Shown here piece by piece: positions 1-16,033 of a DNA stretch of 64,000 bases. The stretch covers positions 620,001-684,000 of the forward strand of contig CAXEFP010000887.1 of the NCBI GenBank assembly GCA_963995525.1. The letters run 5' to 3'. Both the position numbers and the translations under genes were made by a program. The notes under the pieces were generated by a model that ran no database searches, was not told where the DNA came from, and saw only the letters and a program-made list of their open reading frames with translations. The DNA is from Escarpia spicata. Taxonomy: Eukaryota; Annelida; Polychaeta; Sabellida; Siboglinidae. Each line of letters begins with the position of its first letter. Position 1 is the first letter of the stretch.

Positions 1-2142
1 AATAAAAAATTGTACTACTGACACACATAATAAATAGACTGGGAATAAAACATTGTACTACTGACACACATAATAAATAGACTGGGAATAAAACATTGTA
101 CTACTGACACTGATGATAAATAGACTGGGAATAAAACATTGTACAACTAACACACATAATAAATAGACTGGGAATAAAACATTGTACAACTGACACACAT
201 AATACATAGACTGGGAATAAAACATTGTACTACTGACACACATAATACATAGACTGGGAATGAAACATTGTACAACTGACACACATAATAAATAGACTGG
301 GAATGAAACATTGTACTACTGACACACATAATAAATAGACTGGGAATGAAACATTGTACAACTGACACACATAATAAATAGACTGGGAATGAAACATTGT
401 ATTACTAACACACATAATACATAGACTGGGAATAAAACATTGTACTACTGACACACATAATAAATAGACTGGGAATAAAACATCGTACAACTGACACACA
501 TAATAAATAGACTGGGAATAAAACATTGTACAACTGACACACATAATAAATAGACTGGGAATAAAACATTGTACTACTGACACACATAATAAATAGAGTG
601 GGAATGAAACATTGTACAACTGACACACATAATAAAAAGACTGGGAATGAAACATTGTACAACTGACACTCATGATAACTAGACTGGGAATGAAACATTG
701 TACTACTGACACACATAATAAATAGACTGGGAATAAAACATTGTACTACTGACACTCATGATAAATAGACTGGGAATAAAACATTGTACTACTGACACAC
801 ATAATAAATAGACTGGGAATAAAACATTGTACTACTGACACACATAATAAATAGACTGGGAATAAAACATTGTACAACTGACACACATAATACATAGACT
901 GGGAATAAAACATTGTACTACTGACACACATAATACATAGACTGGGAAGGAAACATTGTACAACTGACACACATAATAAATAGACTGGGAATGAAACATT
1001 GTACTACTGACACACATAATAAATAGACTGGGAATGAAACATTGTACAACTGACACACATAATAAATAGACTGGGAATGAAACATTGTACTACTAACACA
1101 CATAATACATAGACTGGGAATAAAACATTGTACTACTGACACACATAATACATAGACTGGGAATAAAACATCGTACAACTGACACACATAATAAATAGAC
1201 TGGGAATAAAACATTGTACTACTGACACTCATGATAAATAGACTGGGAATAAAACATTGTACTACTGACACACATAATACATAGACTGGGAATAAAACAT
1301 TGTACAACTGACACTCATGATAAATAGACTGGGAATAAAACATTGTACTATTGACACACATAATAAATAGACTGGGAATAAAACATTGTACTACTGACAC
1401 TCATGATAAATAGACTGGGAATAAAACATTGTACTACTGACACACATAATAAATAGACAGGGAATAAAACATTGTACAACTGACACACATAATAAATAGA
1501 CTGGGAATAAAACATTGTATAACTGACACACATAATAAATAGGCTGGGAATAAAACATTGTACAACTGACACACATAATAAATAGACTGGGAATAAAACA
1601 TTGTACGACTGACACTCATGATAAATAGACTGGGAATAAAACATTGTACTACTGACACACATAATAAATATACTGGGAATAAAACATTGTACAAATGACA
1701 CTCATGATAAATAGACTGGGAATAAAACATTGTACTACTGACACACATAATAAATAAACTGGGAATAAAACATTGTACTACTGACACACATAATAAATAG
1801 ACTGGGAATAAAACATTGTACAACTGACACACATAATAAATAGACTGGGAATAAAACATTGTATAACTGACACACATAATAAATAGGCTGGGAATAAAAC
1901 ATTGTACAACTGACACACATAATAAATAGACTGGGAATAAAACATTGTACGACTGACACTCATGATAAATAGACTGGGAATAAAACATTGTACTACTGAC
2001 ACACATAATAAATAGACTGGGAATAAAACATTGTACTACTGACACTGATGATAAATAGACTGGGAATAAAACATTGTACAACTAACACACATAATAAATA
2101 GACTGGGAATAAAACATTGTACTACTGACACACATAATACAT
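1..2142. repeat. Higher-order block, copy 1 of an 86-monomer-offset pair
   Basis: This segment matches 3,699-5,840 at an offset of 3,698 bp (86 x 43). Shared rare markers include an 8 C>A change in the first monomer (also at 2,495), a 35 T>A change near 631, the CTAG-creating 34 A>C monomer near 674 and a 3-4 TA>GG pair near 952. Copy 1 has a private 39 C>G near 594. The match stops after 2,142, where the other copy reads AAATTGGGTATA instead of the usual AGACTGGGAATA. The left limit is cut by the window. Confidence 0.85.
44..86. repeat. Reference monomer of the commonest form
   Basis: This copy carries the majority base at every position that varies elsewhere. The main alternatives are: 4 A>G, 8 C>T, 11 T>C, 15-16 CT>TA, 16 T>A (very common) or T>G, 18 C>T or C>A, 20 G>A, 25 A>T together with 29 A>G, 26 C>G, 33 A>C, 37 G>T or G>A, and 38 A>G. 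AATAAA occurs at positions 1-6 and 29-34. The unit contains no CG dinucleotide, so it cannot contain a CENP-B box, whose core needs CG. Position 16 A creates the 8-bp palindrome TTGTACAA at 10-17. Confidence 0.95.
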
Positions 2143-3698
2143 AGACTGGGAATGAAACATTGTACAACTGACACACATAATAAATAGACTGGGAATAAAA
2201 CATTGTACAACTGACACACATAATAAATAGACTGGGAATAAAACATTGTACAACTGACACACATAATACATAGACTGGGAATAAAACATTGTACTACTGA
2301 CACACATAATAAATAGACTGGGAATAAAACATCGTACAACTGACACACATAATAAATAGACTGGGAATAAAACATTGTACTACTGACACTCATGATAAAT
2401 AGACTGGGAATAAAACATTGTACTACTGACACACATAATACATAGACTGGGAATAGAACATTGTACAACTGACACTCATGATAAATAGACTGGGAATAAA
2501 AAATTGTACTACTGACACACATAATAAATAGACTGGGAATAAAACATTGTACTACTGACACACATAATAAATAGACTGGGAATAAAACATTGTACTACTG
2601 ACACTGATGATAAATAGACTGGGAATAAAACATTGTACAACTAACACACATAATAAATAGACTGGGAATAAAACATTGTACAACTGACACACATAATAAA
2701 TAGACTGGGAATAAAACATTGTACAACTGACACACATAATAAATAGACTGGGAATAAAACATTGTATAACTGACACACATAATAAATAGGCTGGGAATAA
2801 AACATTGTACAACTGACACACATAATAAATAGACTGGGAATAAAACATTGTACGACTGACACTCATGATAAATAGACTGGGAATAAAACATTGTACTACT
2901 GACACACATAATAAATATACTGGGAATAAAACATTGTACAAATGACACTCATGATAAATAGACTGGGAATAAAACATTGTACTACTGACACACATAATAA
3001 ATAAACTGGGAATAAAACATTGTACTACTGACACACATAATAAATAGACTGGGAATAAAACATTGTACAACTGACACACATAATAAATAGACTGGGAATA
3101 AAACATTGTATAACTGACACACATAATAAATAGGCTGGGAATAAAACATTGTACAACTGACACACATAATAAATAGACTGGGAATAAAACATTGTACGAC
3201 TGACACTCATGATAAATAGACTGGGAATAAAACATTGTACTACTGACACACATAATAAATAGACTGGGAATAAAACATTGTACTACTGACACTGATGATA
3301 AATAGACTGGGAATAAAACATTGTACAACTAACACACATAATAAATAGACTGGGAATAAAACATTGTACAACTGACACACATAATAAATAGACTGGGAAT
3401 AAAACATTGTACAACTGACACACATAATACATAGACTGGGAATAAAACATTGTACTACTGACACACATAATACATAGACTGGGAATGAAACATTGTACAA
3501 CTGACACACATAATAAATAGACTGGGAATAAAACATCGTACAACTGACACACATAATAAATAGACTGGGAATAAAACATTGTACTACTGACACTCATGAT
3601 AAATAGACTGGGAATAAAACATTGTACTACTGACACACATAATACATAGACTGGGAATAGAACATTGTACAACTGACACTCATGATAAATAGACTGGG

Positions 3699-5840
3699 AA
3701 TAAAAAATTGTACTACTGACACACATAATAAATAGACTGGGAATAAAACATTGTACTACTGACACACATAATAAATAGACTGGGAATAAAACATTGTACT
3801 ACTGACACTGATGATAAATAGACTGGGAATAAAACATTGTACAACTAACACACATAATAAATAGACTGGGAATAAAACATTGTACAACTGACACACATAA
3901 TACATAGACTGGGAATAAAACATTGTACTACTGACACACATAATACATAGACTGGGAATGAAACATTGTACAACTGACACACATAATAAATAGACTGGGA
4001 ATGAAACATTGTACTACTGACACACATAATAAATAGACTGGGAATGAAACATTGTACAACTGACACACATAATAAATAGACTGGGAATGAAACATTGTAT
4101 TACTAACACACATAATACATAGACTGGGAATAAAACATTGTACTACTGACACACATAATAAATAGACTGGGAATAAAACATCGTACAACTGACACACATA
4201 ATAAATAGACTGGGAATAAAACATTGTACAACTGACACACATAATAAATAGACTGGGAATAAAACATTGTACTACTGACACACATAATAAATAGACTGGG
4301 AATGAAACATTGTACAACTGACACACATAATAAAAAGACTGGGAATGAAACATTGTACAACTGACACTCATGATAACTAGACTGGGAATGAAACATTGTA
4401 CTACTGACACACATAATAAATAGACTGGGAATAAAACATTGTACTACTGACACTCATGATAAATAGACTGGGAATAAAACATTGTACTACTGACACACAT
4501 AATAAATAGACTGGGAATAAAACATTGTACTACTGACACACATAATAAATAGACTGGGAATAAAACATTGTACAACTGACACACATAATACATAGACTGG
4601 GAATAAAACATTGTACTACTGACACACATAATACATAGACTGGGAAGGAAACATTGTACAACTGACACACATAATAAATAGACTGGGAATGAAACATTGT
4701 ACTACTGACACACATAATAAATAGACTGGGAATGAAACATTGTACAACTGACACACATAATAAATAGACTGGGAATGAAACATTGTACTACTAACACACA
4801 TAATACATAGACTGGGAATAAAACATTGTACTACTGACACACATAATACATAGACTGGGAATAAAACATCGTACAACTGACACACATAATAAATAGACTG
4901 GGAATAAAACATTGTACTACTGACACTCATGATAAATAGACTGGGAATAAAACATTGTACTACTGACACACATAATACATAGACTGGGAATAAAACATTG
5001 TACAACTGACACTCATGATAAATAGACTGGGAATAAAACATTGTACTATTGACACACATAATAAATAGACTGGGAATAAAACATTGTACTACTGACACTC
5101 ATGATAAATAGACTGGGAATAAAACATTGTACTACTGACACACATAATAAATAGACAGGGAATAAAACATTGTACAACTGACACACATAATAAATAGACT
5201 GGGAATAAAACATTGTATAACTGACACACATAATAAATAGGCTGGGAATAAAACATTGTACAACTGACACACATAATAAATAGACTGGGAATAAAACATT
5301 GTACGACTGACACTCATGATAAATAGACTGGGAATAAAACATTGTACTACTGACACACATAATAAATATACTGGGAATAAAACATTGTACAAATGACACT
5401 CATGATAAATAGACTGGGAATAAAACATTGTACTACTGACACACATAATAAATAAACTGGGAATAAAACATTGTACTACTGACACACATAATAAATAGAC
5501 TGGGAATAAAACATTGTACAACTGACACACATAATAAATAGACTGGGAATAAAACATTGTATAACTGACACACATAATAAATAGGCTGGGAATAAAACAT
5601 TGTACAACTGACACACATAATAAATAGACTGGGAATAAAACATTGTACGACTGACACTCATGATAAATAGACTGGGAATAAAACATTGTACTACTGACAC
5701 ACATAATAAATAGACTGGGAATAAAACATTGTACTACTGACACTGATGATAAATAGACTGGGAATAAAACATTGTACAACTAACACACATAATAAATAGA
5801 CTGGGAATAAAACATTGTACTACTGACACACATAATACAT
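3699..5840. repeat. Higher-order block, copy 2 of an 86-monomer-offset pair
   Basis: This is the second copy of the segment at 1-2,142. It begins with the rare 8 C>A monomer, which I see only at 1, 2,495 and 3,699. It ends at an abrupt switch into a monomer with several private substitutions at 5,841-5,849. Between the copies, 2,143-3,698 is a rearranged mix of the same variant monomers, including a second partial block start at 2,495. Confidence 0.85.
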
Positions 5841-6436
5841 AAATTGGGTATAAAACATTGTACAACTGACACTCATGATAAATAGACTGGGAATAAAACA
5901 TTGTACTATTGACACACATAATAAATAGACTGGGAATAAAACATTGTACTATTGACACACATAATAAATAGACTGGGAATAAAACATTGTACTACTGACA
6001 CTCATGATAAATAGACTGGGAATAAAACATTGTACTACTGACACACATAATAAATAGACTGGGAATAAAACATTGTACAACTGACACACATAATAAATAG
6101 ACTGGGAATAAAACATTGTATAACTGACACACATAATAAATAGGCTGGGAATAAAACATTGTACAACTGACACACATAATAAATAGACTGGGAATAAAAC
6201 ATTTTACGACTGACACTCATGATAAATAGACTGGGAATAAAACATTGTACTACTGACACACATAATAAATATACTGGGAATAAAACATTGTACAAATGAC
6301 ACTTATGATAAATAGACTGGGAATAAAACATTGTACTACTGACACACATAATAAATAAACTGGGAATAAAACATTGTACAACTGACACACATAATAAATA
6401 GACTGGGAATAAAACATTGTACAACTGACACACATA

Positions 6437-8030
6437 ATAAATAGACTGGGAATAAAACATTGTACTATTGACACACATAATAAATAGACTGGGAATAAAA
6501 CATTGTACTACTGACACTCATGATAAATAGACTGGGAATAAAACATTGTACTACTGACACACATAATAAATAGACTGGGAATAAAACATTGTACAACTGA
6601 CACACATAATAAATAGACTGGGAATAAAACATTGTATAACTGACACACATAATAAATAGGCTGGGAATAAAACATTGTACAACTGACACACATAATAAAT
6701 AGACTGGGAATAAAACATTGTACGACTGACACTCATGATAAATAGACTGGGAATAAAACATTGTACTACTGACACACATAATAAATAGACTGGGAATAAA
6801 ACATTGTACAACTGACACTCATGATAAATAGACTGGGAATAAAACATTGTACTACTGACACACATAATAAATAGACTGGGAATAAAACATTGTACTACTG
6901 ACACACATAATAAATAGACTGGGAATAAAACATTGTACTACTGACACTGATGATAAATAGACTGGGAATAAAACATTGTACAACTAACACACATAATAAA
7001 TAGACTGGGAATAAAACATTGTACAACTGACACACATAATAAATAGACTGGGAATAAAACATTGTACAACTGACACACATAATACATAGACTGGGAATAA
7101 AACATTGTACTACTGACACACATAATACATAGACTGGGAATGAAACATTGTACAACTGACACACATAATAAATAGACTGGGAATGAAACATTGTACTACT
7201 GACACACATAATAAATAGACTGGGAATGAAACATTGTACAACTGACACACATAATAAATAGACTGGGAATGAAACATTGTATTACTAACACACATAATAC
7301 ATAGACTGGGAATAAAACATTGTACTACTGACACACATAATAAATAGACTGGGAATAAAACATCGTACAACTGACACACATAATAAATAGACTGGGAATA
7401 AAACATTGTACAACTGACACACATAATAAATAGACTGGGAATAAAACATTGTACTACTGACACACATAATAAATAGACTGGGAATGAAACATTGTACAAC
7501 TGACACACATAATAAATAGACTGGGAATGAAACATTGTACAACTGACACTCATGATAACTAGACTGGGAATGAAACATTGTACTACTGACACACATAATA
7601 AATAGACTGGGAATAAAACATTGTACTACTGACACTCATGATAAATAGACTGGGAATAAAACATTGTACTACTGACACACATAATAAATAGACTGGGAAT
7701 AAAACATTGTACTACTGACACACATAATAAATAGACTGGGAATAAAACATTGTACAACTGACACACATAATACATAGACTGGGAATAAAACATTGTACTA
7801 CTGACACACATAATACATAGACAGGGAAGGAAACATTGTACAACTGACACACATAATAAATAGACTGGGAATGAAATATTGTACTACTGACACACATAAT
7901 AAATAGACTGGGAATGAAACATTGTACAACTGACACACATAATAAATAGACTGGGAATGAAACATTGTACTACTAACACACATAATACATAGACTGGGAA
8001 TAAAACATTGTACTACTGACACACATAATA
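6437..8030. repeat. Higher-order block repeated 77 monomers downstream
   Basis: This segment matches 9,748-11,341 at an offset of 3,311 bp (77 x 43) across about 37 monomers, including a CTAG-type monomer (near 7,554 and 10,865). Part of it also matches the 3.9-5.4 kb region at an offset of 3,182 bp (74 x 43). The match ends where position 33 is C here (8,031) and A in the other copy. Private changes, such as AGACAGGG near 7,820 and 8 C>T near 7,877, separate the copies. Confidence 0.8.
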
Positions 8031-8689
8031 CATAGACTGGGAATAAAACATCGTACAACTGACACACATAATAAATAGACTGGGAATAAAACATTGTACT
8101 ACTGACACTCATGATAAATAGACTGGGAATAAAACATTGTACTACTGACACACATAATACATAGACTGGGAATAAAACATTGTACAACTGACACTCATGA
8201 TAAATAGACTGGGAATAAAACATTGTACTATTGACACACATAATAAATAGACTGGGAATAAAACATTGTACTACTGACACTCATGATAAATAGACTGGGA
8301 ATAAAACATTGAACTACTGACACACATAATAAATAGACTGGGAATAAAACATTGTACAACTGACACACATAATAAATAGACTGGGAATAAAACATTGTAT
8401 AACTGACACACATAATAAATAGGCTGGGAATAAAACATTGTACAACTGACACACATAATAAATAGACTGGGAATAAAACATTGTACGACTGACACTCATG
8501 ATAAATAGACTGGGAATAAAACATTGTACTACTGACACACATAATAAATATACTGGGAATAAAACATTGTACAAATGACACTCATGATAAATAGACTGGG
8601 AATAAAACATTGTACTACTGACACACATAATAAATAAACTGGGAATAAAACATTGTACTACTGACACACATAATAAATAGACTGGGAAT

Positions 8690-11340
8690 AAAACATTGTA
8701 TAACTGACACACATAATAAATAGGCTGGGAATATAACATTGTACAACTGACACACATAATAAATAGACTGGGAATAAAACATTGTACGACTGACACTCAT
8801 GATAAATAGACTGGGAATAAAACATTGTACTACTGACACACATAATAAATAGACTGGGAATAAAACATTGTACTACTGACACTGATGATAAATAGACTGG
8901 GAATAAAACATTGTACAACTAACACACATAATAAATAGACTGGGAATAAAACATTGTACAACTGACACACATAATAAATAGACTGGGTATAAAACATTGT
9001 ACAACTGACACACATAATACATAGACTGGGAATAAAACATTGTACTACTGACACACATAATACATAGACTGGGAATGAAACATTGTACAACTGACACACA
9101 TAATAAATAGACTGGGAATAAAACATTGTACAACTGACACACATAATAAATAGACTGGGAATAAAACATTGTACAACTGACACACATAATACATAGACTG
9201 GGAATAAAACATTGTACTACTGACACACATAATAAATAGACTGGGAATAAAACATCGTACAACTGACACACATAATAAATAGACTGGGAATAAAACATTG
9301 TACTACTGACACTCATGATAAATAGACTGGGAATAAAACATTGTACTACTGACACACATAATACATAGACTGGGAATAGAACATTGTACAACTGACACTC
9401 ATGATAAATAGACTGGGAATGAAACATTGTACTACTGACACACATAATAAATAGACTGGGAATGAAACATTGTACAACTGACACACATAATAAATAGACT
9501 GGGAATGAAACATTGTACTACTAACACACATAATACATAGACTGGGAATAAAACATTGTACTACTGACACACATAATAAATAGACTGGGAATAAAACATC
9601 GTACAACTGACACACATAATAAATAGACTGGGAATAAAACATTGTACTACTGACACTCATGATAAATAGACTGGGAATAAAACATTGTACTACTGACACA
9701 CATAATACATAGACTGGGAATAAAACATTGTACAACTGACACTCATGATAAATAGACTGGGAATAAAACATTGTACTATTGACACACATAATAAATAGAC
9801 TGGGAATAAAACATTGTACTACTGACACTCATGATAAATAGACTGGGAATAAAACATTGTACTACTGACACACATAATAAATAGACTGGGAATAAAACAT
9901 TGTACAACTGACACACATAATAAATAGACTGGGAATAAAACATTGTATAACTGACACACATAATAAATAGGCTGGGAATAAAACATTGTACAACTGACAC
10001 ACATAATAAATAGACTGGGAATAAAACATTGAACGACTGACACTCATGATAAATAGACTGGGAATAAAACATTGTACTACTGACACACATAATAAATAGA
10101 CTGGGAATAAAACATTGTACAACTGACACTCATGATAAATAGACTGGGAATAAAACATTGTACTACTGACACACATAATAAATAGACTGGGAATAAAACA
10201 TTGTACTACTGACACACATAATAAATAGACTGGGAATAAAACATTGTACTACTGACACTGATGATAAATAGACTGGGAATAAAACATTGTACAACTAACA
10301 CACATAATAAATAGACTGGGAATAAAACATTGTACAACTGACACACATAATAAATAGACTGGGAATAAAACATTGTACAACTGACACACATAATACATAG
10401 ACTGGGAATAAAACATTGTACTACTGACACACATAATACATAGACTGGGAATGAAACATTGTACAACTGACACACATAATAAATAGACTGGGAATGAAAC
10501 ATTGTACTACTGACACACATAATAAATAGACTGGGAATGAAACATTGTACAACTGACACACATAATAAATAGACTGGGAATGAAACATTGTACTACTAAC
10601 ACACATAATACATAGACTGGGAATAAAACATTGTACTACTGACACACATGATAAATAGACTGGGAATAAAACATCGTACAACTGACACACATAATAAATA
10701 GACTGGGAATAAAACATTGTACAACTGACACACATAATAAATAGACTGGGAATAAAACATTGTACTACTGACACACATAATAAATAGACTGGGAATGAAA
10801 CATTGTACAACTGACACACATAATAAATAGACTGGGAATGAAACATTGTACAACTGACACTCATGATAACTAGACTGGGAATGAAACATTGTACTACTGA
10901 CACACATAATAAATAGACTGGGAATAAAACATTGTACTACTGACACTCATGATAAATAGACTGGGAATAAAACATTGTACTACTGACACACATAATAAAT
11001 AGACTGGGAATAAAACATTGTACTACTGACACACATAATAAATAGACTGGGAATAAAACATTGTACAACTGACACACATAATACATAGACTGGGAATAAA
11101 ACATTGTACTACTGACACACATAATACATAGACTGGGAAGGAAATATTGTACAACTGACACACATAATAAATAGACTGGGAATGAAACATTGTACTACTG
11201 ACACACATAATAAATAGACTGGGAATGAAACATTGTACAACTGACACACATAATAAATAGACTGGGAATGAAACATTGTACTACTAACACACATAATACA
11301 TAGACTGGGAATAAAACATTGTACTACTGACACACATAAT
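8690..11340. repeat. 61-63-monomer higher-order repeat, copy 1
   Basis: Bases 8,690-10,115 match 11,399-12,824 at 2,709 bp (63 x 43). Bases 10,202-11,340 match 12,825-13,963 at 2,623 bp (61 x 43). The change in offset reflects exactly two extra monomers (86 bp, 10,116-10,201) in this copy. Compared with the related 5.4-5.7 kb region, one monomer is missing near 8,690: the monomer before the 15-16 CT>TA copy has been lost. Both events are whole-monomer changes. Confidence 0.82.
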
Positions 11341-11398
11341 AAATAGACTGGGAATAAAACATTGTACAACTGACACACATAATAAATAGACTGGGAAT

Positions 11399-13963
11399 AA
11401 AACATTGTATAACTGACACACATAATAAATAGGCTGGGAATAAAACATTGTACAACTGACACACATAATAAATAGACTGGGAATAAAACATTGTACGACT
11501 GACACTCATGATAAATAGACTGGGAATAAAACATTGTACTACTGACACACATAATAAATAGACTGGGAATAAAACATTGTACTACTGACACTGATGATAA
11601 ATAGACTGGGAATAAAACATTGTACAACTAACACACATAATAAATAGACTGGGAATAAAACATTGTACAACTGACACACATAATAAATAGACTGGGAATA
11701 AAACATTGTACAACTGACACACATAATACATAGACTGGGAATAAAACATTGTACTACTGACACACATAATACATAGACTGGGAATGAAACATTGTACAAC
11801 TGACACACATAATAAATAGACTGGGAATAAAACATTGTACAACTGACACACATAATAAATAGACTGGGAATAAAACATTGTACAACTGACACACATAATA
11901 CATAGACTGGGAATAAAACATTGTACTACTGACACACATAATAAATAGACTGGGAATAAAACATCGTACAACTGACACACATAATAAATAGACTGGGAAT
12001 AAAACATTGTACTACTGACACTCATGATAAATAGACTGGGAATAAAACATTGTACTACTGACACACATAATACATAGACTGGGAATAGAACATTGTACAA
12101 CTGACACTCATGATAAATAGACTGGGAATGAAACATTGTACTACTGACACACATAATAAATAGACTGGGAATGAAACATTGTACAACTGACACACATAAT
12201 AAATAGACTGGGAATGAAACATTGTACTACTAACACACATAATACATAGACTGGGAATAAAACATTGTACTACTGACACACATAATAAATAGACTGGGAA
12301 TAAAACATCGTACAACTGACACACATAATAAATAGACTGGGAATAAAACATTGTACTACTGACACTCATGATAAATAGACTGGGAATAAAACATTGTACT
12401 ACTGACACACATAATACATAGACTGGGAATAAAACATTGTACAACTGACACTCATGATAAATAGACTGGGAATAAAACATTGTACTATTGACACACATAA
12501 TAAATAGACTGGGAATAAAACATTGTACTACTGACACTCATGATAAATAGACTGGGAATAAAACATTGTACTACTGACACACATAATAAATAGACTGGGA
12601 ATAAAACATTGTACAACTGACACACATAATAAATAGACTGGGAATAAAACATTGTATAACTGACACACATAATAAATAGGCTGGGAATAAAACATTGTAC
12701 AACTGACACACATAATAAATAGACTGGGAATAAAACATTGTACGACTGACACTCATGATAAATAGACTGGGAATAAAACATTGTACTACTGACACACATA
12801 ATAAATAGACTGGGAATAAAACATTGTACTACTGACACACATAATAAATAGACTGGGAATAAAACATTGTACTACTGACACTGATGATAAATAGACTGGG
12901 AATAAAACATTGTACAACTAACACACATAATAAATAGACTGGGAATAAAACATTGTACAACTGACACACATAATAAATAGACTGGGAATAAAACATTGTA
13001 CAACTGACACACATAATACATAGACTGGGAATAAAACATTGTACTACTGACACACATAATACATAGACTGGGAATGAAACATTGTACAACTGACACACAT
13101 AATAAATAGACTGGGAATGAAACATTGTACTACTGACACACATAATAAATAGACTGGGAATGAAACATTGTACAACTGACACACATAATAAATAGACTGG
13201 GAATGAAACATTGTACTACTAACACACATAATACATAGACTGGGAATAAAACATTGTACTACTGACACACATAATAAATAGACTGGGAATAAAACATCGT
13301 ACAACTGACACACATAATAAATAGACTGGGAATAAAACATTGTACAACTGACACACATAATAAATAGACTGGGAATAAAACATTGTACTACTGACACACA
13401 TAATAAATAGACTGGGAATGAAACATTGTACAACTGACACACATAATAAATAGACTGGGAATGAAACATTGTACAACTGACACTCATGATAACTAGACTG
13501 GGAATGAAACATTGTACTACTGACACACATAATAAATAGACTGGGAATAAAACATTGTACTACTGACACTCATGATAAATAGACTGGGAATAAAACATTG
13601 TACTACTGACACACATAATAAATAGACTGGGAATAAAACATTGTACTACTGACACACATAATAAATAGACTGGGAATAAAACATTGTACAACTGACACAC
13701 ATAATACATAGACTGGGAATAAAACATTGTACTACTGACACACATAATACATAGACTGGGAAGGAAACATTGTACAACTGACACACATAATAAATAGACT
13801 GGGAATGAAACATTGTACTACTGACACACATAATAAATAGACTGGGAATGAAACATTGTACAACTGACACACATAATAAATAGACTGGGAATGAAACATT
13901 GTACTACTAACACACATAATACATAGACTGGGAATAAAACATTGTACTACTGACACACATAAT
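11399..13963. repeat. 61-63-monomer higher-order repeat, copy 2
   Basis: This copy follows the 8,690-11,340 copy almost directly and lacks its two-monomer insertion at 12,824/12,825. It carries the CTAG monomer at 13,488 and the GGAAGGAAAC monomer near 13,760, as expected from copy 1. It ends near 13,964, where position 33 becomes C here but remains A in copy 1. Confidence 0.82.
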
Positions 13964-14485
13964 ACATAGACTGGGAATAAAATATCGTACAACTGACACA
14001 CATAATAAATAGACTGGGAATAAAACATTGTACTACTGACACTCATGATAAATAGACTGGGAATAAAACATTGTACTACTGACACACATAATACATAGAC
14101 TGGGAATAAATCATTGTACAACTGACACTCATGTTAAATAGACTGGGAATAAAACATTGTACTATTGACACACATAATAAATAGACTGGGAATAAAATAT
14201 TGTACTACTGACACTCATGATAAATATACTGGGAATAAAACATTGTACTACTGACACACATAATAAATAGACTGGGAATAAAACATTGTACAACTGACAC
14301 ACATAATAAATAGACTGGGAATAAAACATTGTATAACTGACACACATAATAAATAGGCTGGGAATAAAACATTGTACAACTGACACACATAATAAATAGA
14401 CTGGGAATAAAATATTGTACGACTGACACTCATGATAAATAGACTGGGAATAAAACATTGTACTACTGACACACATAATAAATAT

Positions 14486-16033
14486 ACTGGGAATAAAACA
14501 TTGTACAAATGACACTCATGATAAATAGACTGGGAATAAAACATTGTACTACTGACACACATAATAAATAGACTGGGAATAAAACATTGTACTACTGACA
14601 AACATAATAAATAGACTGGGAATAAAACATTGTACTACTGACACTGATGATAAATAGACTGGGAATAAAACATTGTACAACTAACACACATAATAAATAG
14701 ACTGGGAATAAAACATTGTACAAATGACACACATAATAAATAGACTGGGAATAAAACATTGTACAACTGACACACATAATACATAGACTGGGAATAAAAC
14801 ATTGTACTACTGACACACATAATACATAGACTGGGAATGAAACATTGTACAACTGACACACATAATAAATAGACTGGGAATGAAACATTGTACTACTGAC
14901 ACACATAATAAATAGACTGGGAATGAAACATTGTACAACTGACACACATAATAAATAGACTGGGAATGAAACATTGTACTACTAACACACATAATACATA
15001 GACTGGGAATAAAACATTGTACTACTGACACACATAATAAATAGACTGGGAATAAAACATCGTACAACTGACACACATAATAAATAGACTGGGAATAAAA
15101 CATTGTACAACTGACACACATAATAAATAGACTGGGAATAAAACATTGTACTACTGACACACATAATAAATAGACTGGGAATGAAACATTGTACAACTGA
15201 CACACATAATAAATAGACTGGGAATGAAACATTGTACAACTGACACTCATGATAACTAGACTGGGAATGAAACATTGTACTACTGACACACATAATAAAT
15301 AGACTGGGAATAAAACATTGTACTACTGACACTCATGATAAATAGACTGGGAATAAAACATTGTACTACTGACACACATAATAAATAGACTGGGAATAAA
15401 ACATTGTACTACTGACACACATAATAAATAGACTGGGAATAAAACATTGTACAACTGACACACATAATACATAGACTGGGAATAAAACATTGTACTACTG
15501 ACACACATAATACATAGACTGGGAAGGAAACATTGTACAACTGACACACATAATAAATAGACTGAGAATGAAATATTGTACTACTGACACACATAATAAA
15601 TAGACTGGGAATGAAACATTGTACAACTGACACACATAATAAATAGACTGGGAATAAAACATTGTACTACTAACACACATAATACATAGACTGGGAATAA
15701 AACATTGTACTACTGACACACATAATACATAGACTGGGAATAAAATATCGTACAACTGACACACATAATAAATAGACTGGGAATAAAACATTGTACTACT
15801 GACACTCATGATAAATAGACTGGGAATAAAACATTGTACTACTGACACACATAATACATAGACTGGGAATAAAACATTGTACAACTGACACTCATGATAA
15901 ATAGACTGGGAATAAAACATTGTACTATTGACACACATAATAAATAGACTGGGAATAAAATATTGTACTACTGACACTCATGATAAATAGACTGGGAATA
16001 AAACATTGTACTACTGACACACATAATAAATAG
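14486..16033. repeat. 36-monomer tandem duplication, unit 1
   Basis: This 1,548-bp unit (36 x 43) is followed directly by its second copy. Identity of variant order runs from 14,486 to 16,056, against 16,034 to 17,604. The shared rare markers are a 24 C>A monomer (14,601 and 16,149), a CTAG monomer (15,251 and 16,799) and a 42 G>A monomer reading ACTGAG (15,561 and 17,109). The left limit is set by a 37 G>T change present only in unit 1. Confidence 0.88.

Noticed and set aside
2552..3328. Longest minus-strand open frame (258 residues), as a candidate gene
   Set aside because: Its length is exactly 6 x 43 residues and it is open only because position 16 happens to be A in the in-frame monomers. 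Similar frames overlap it in other registers, neighbours are cut by one common substitution, and no flanking promoter or non-repeat exon exists.
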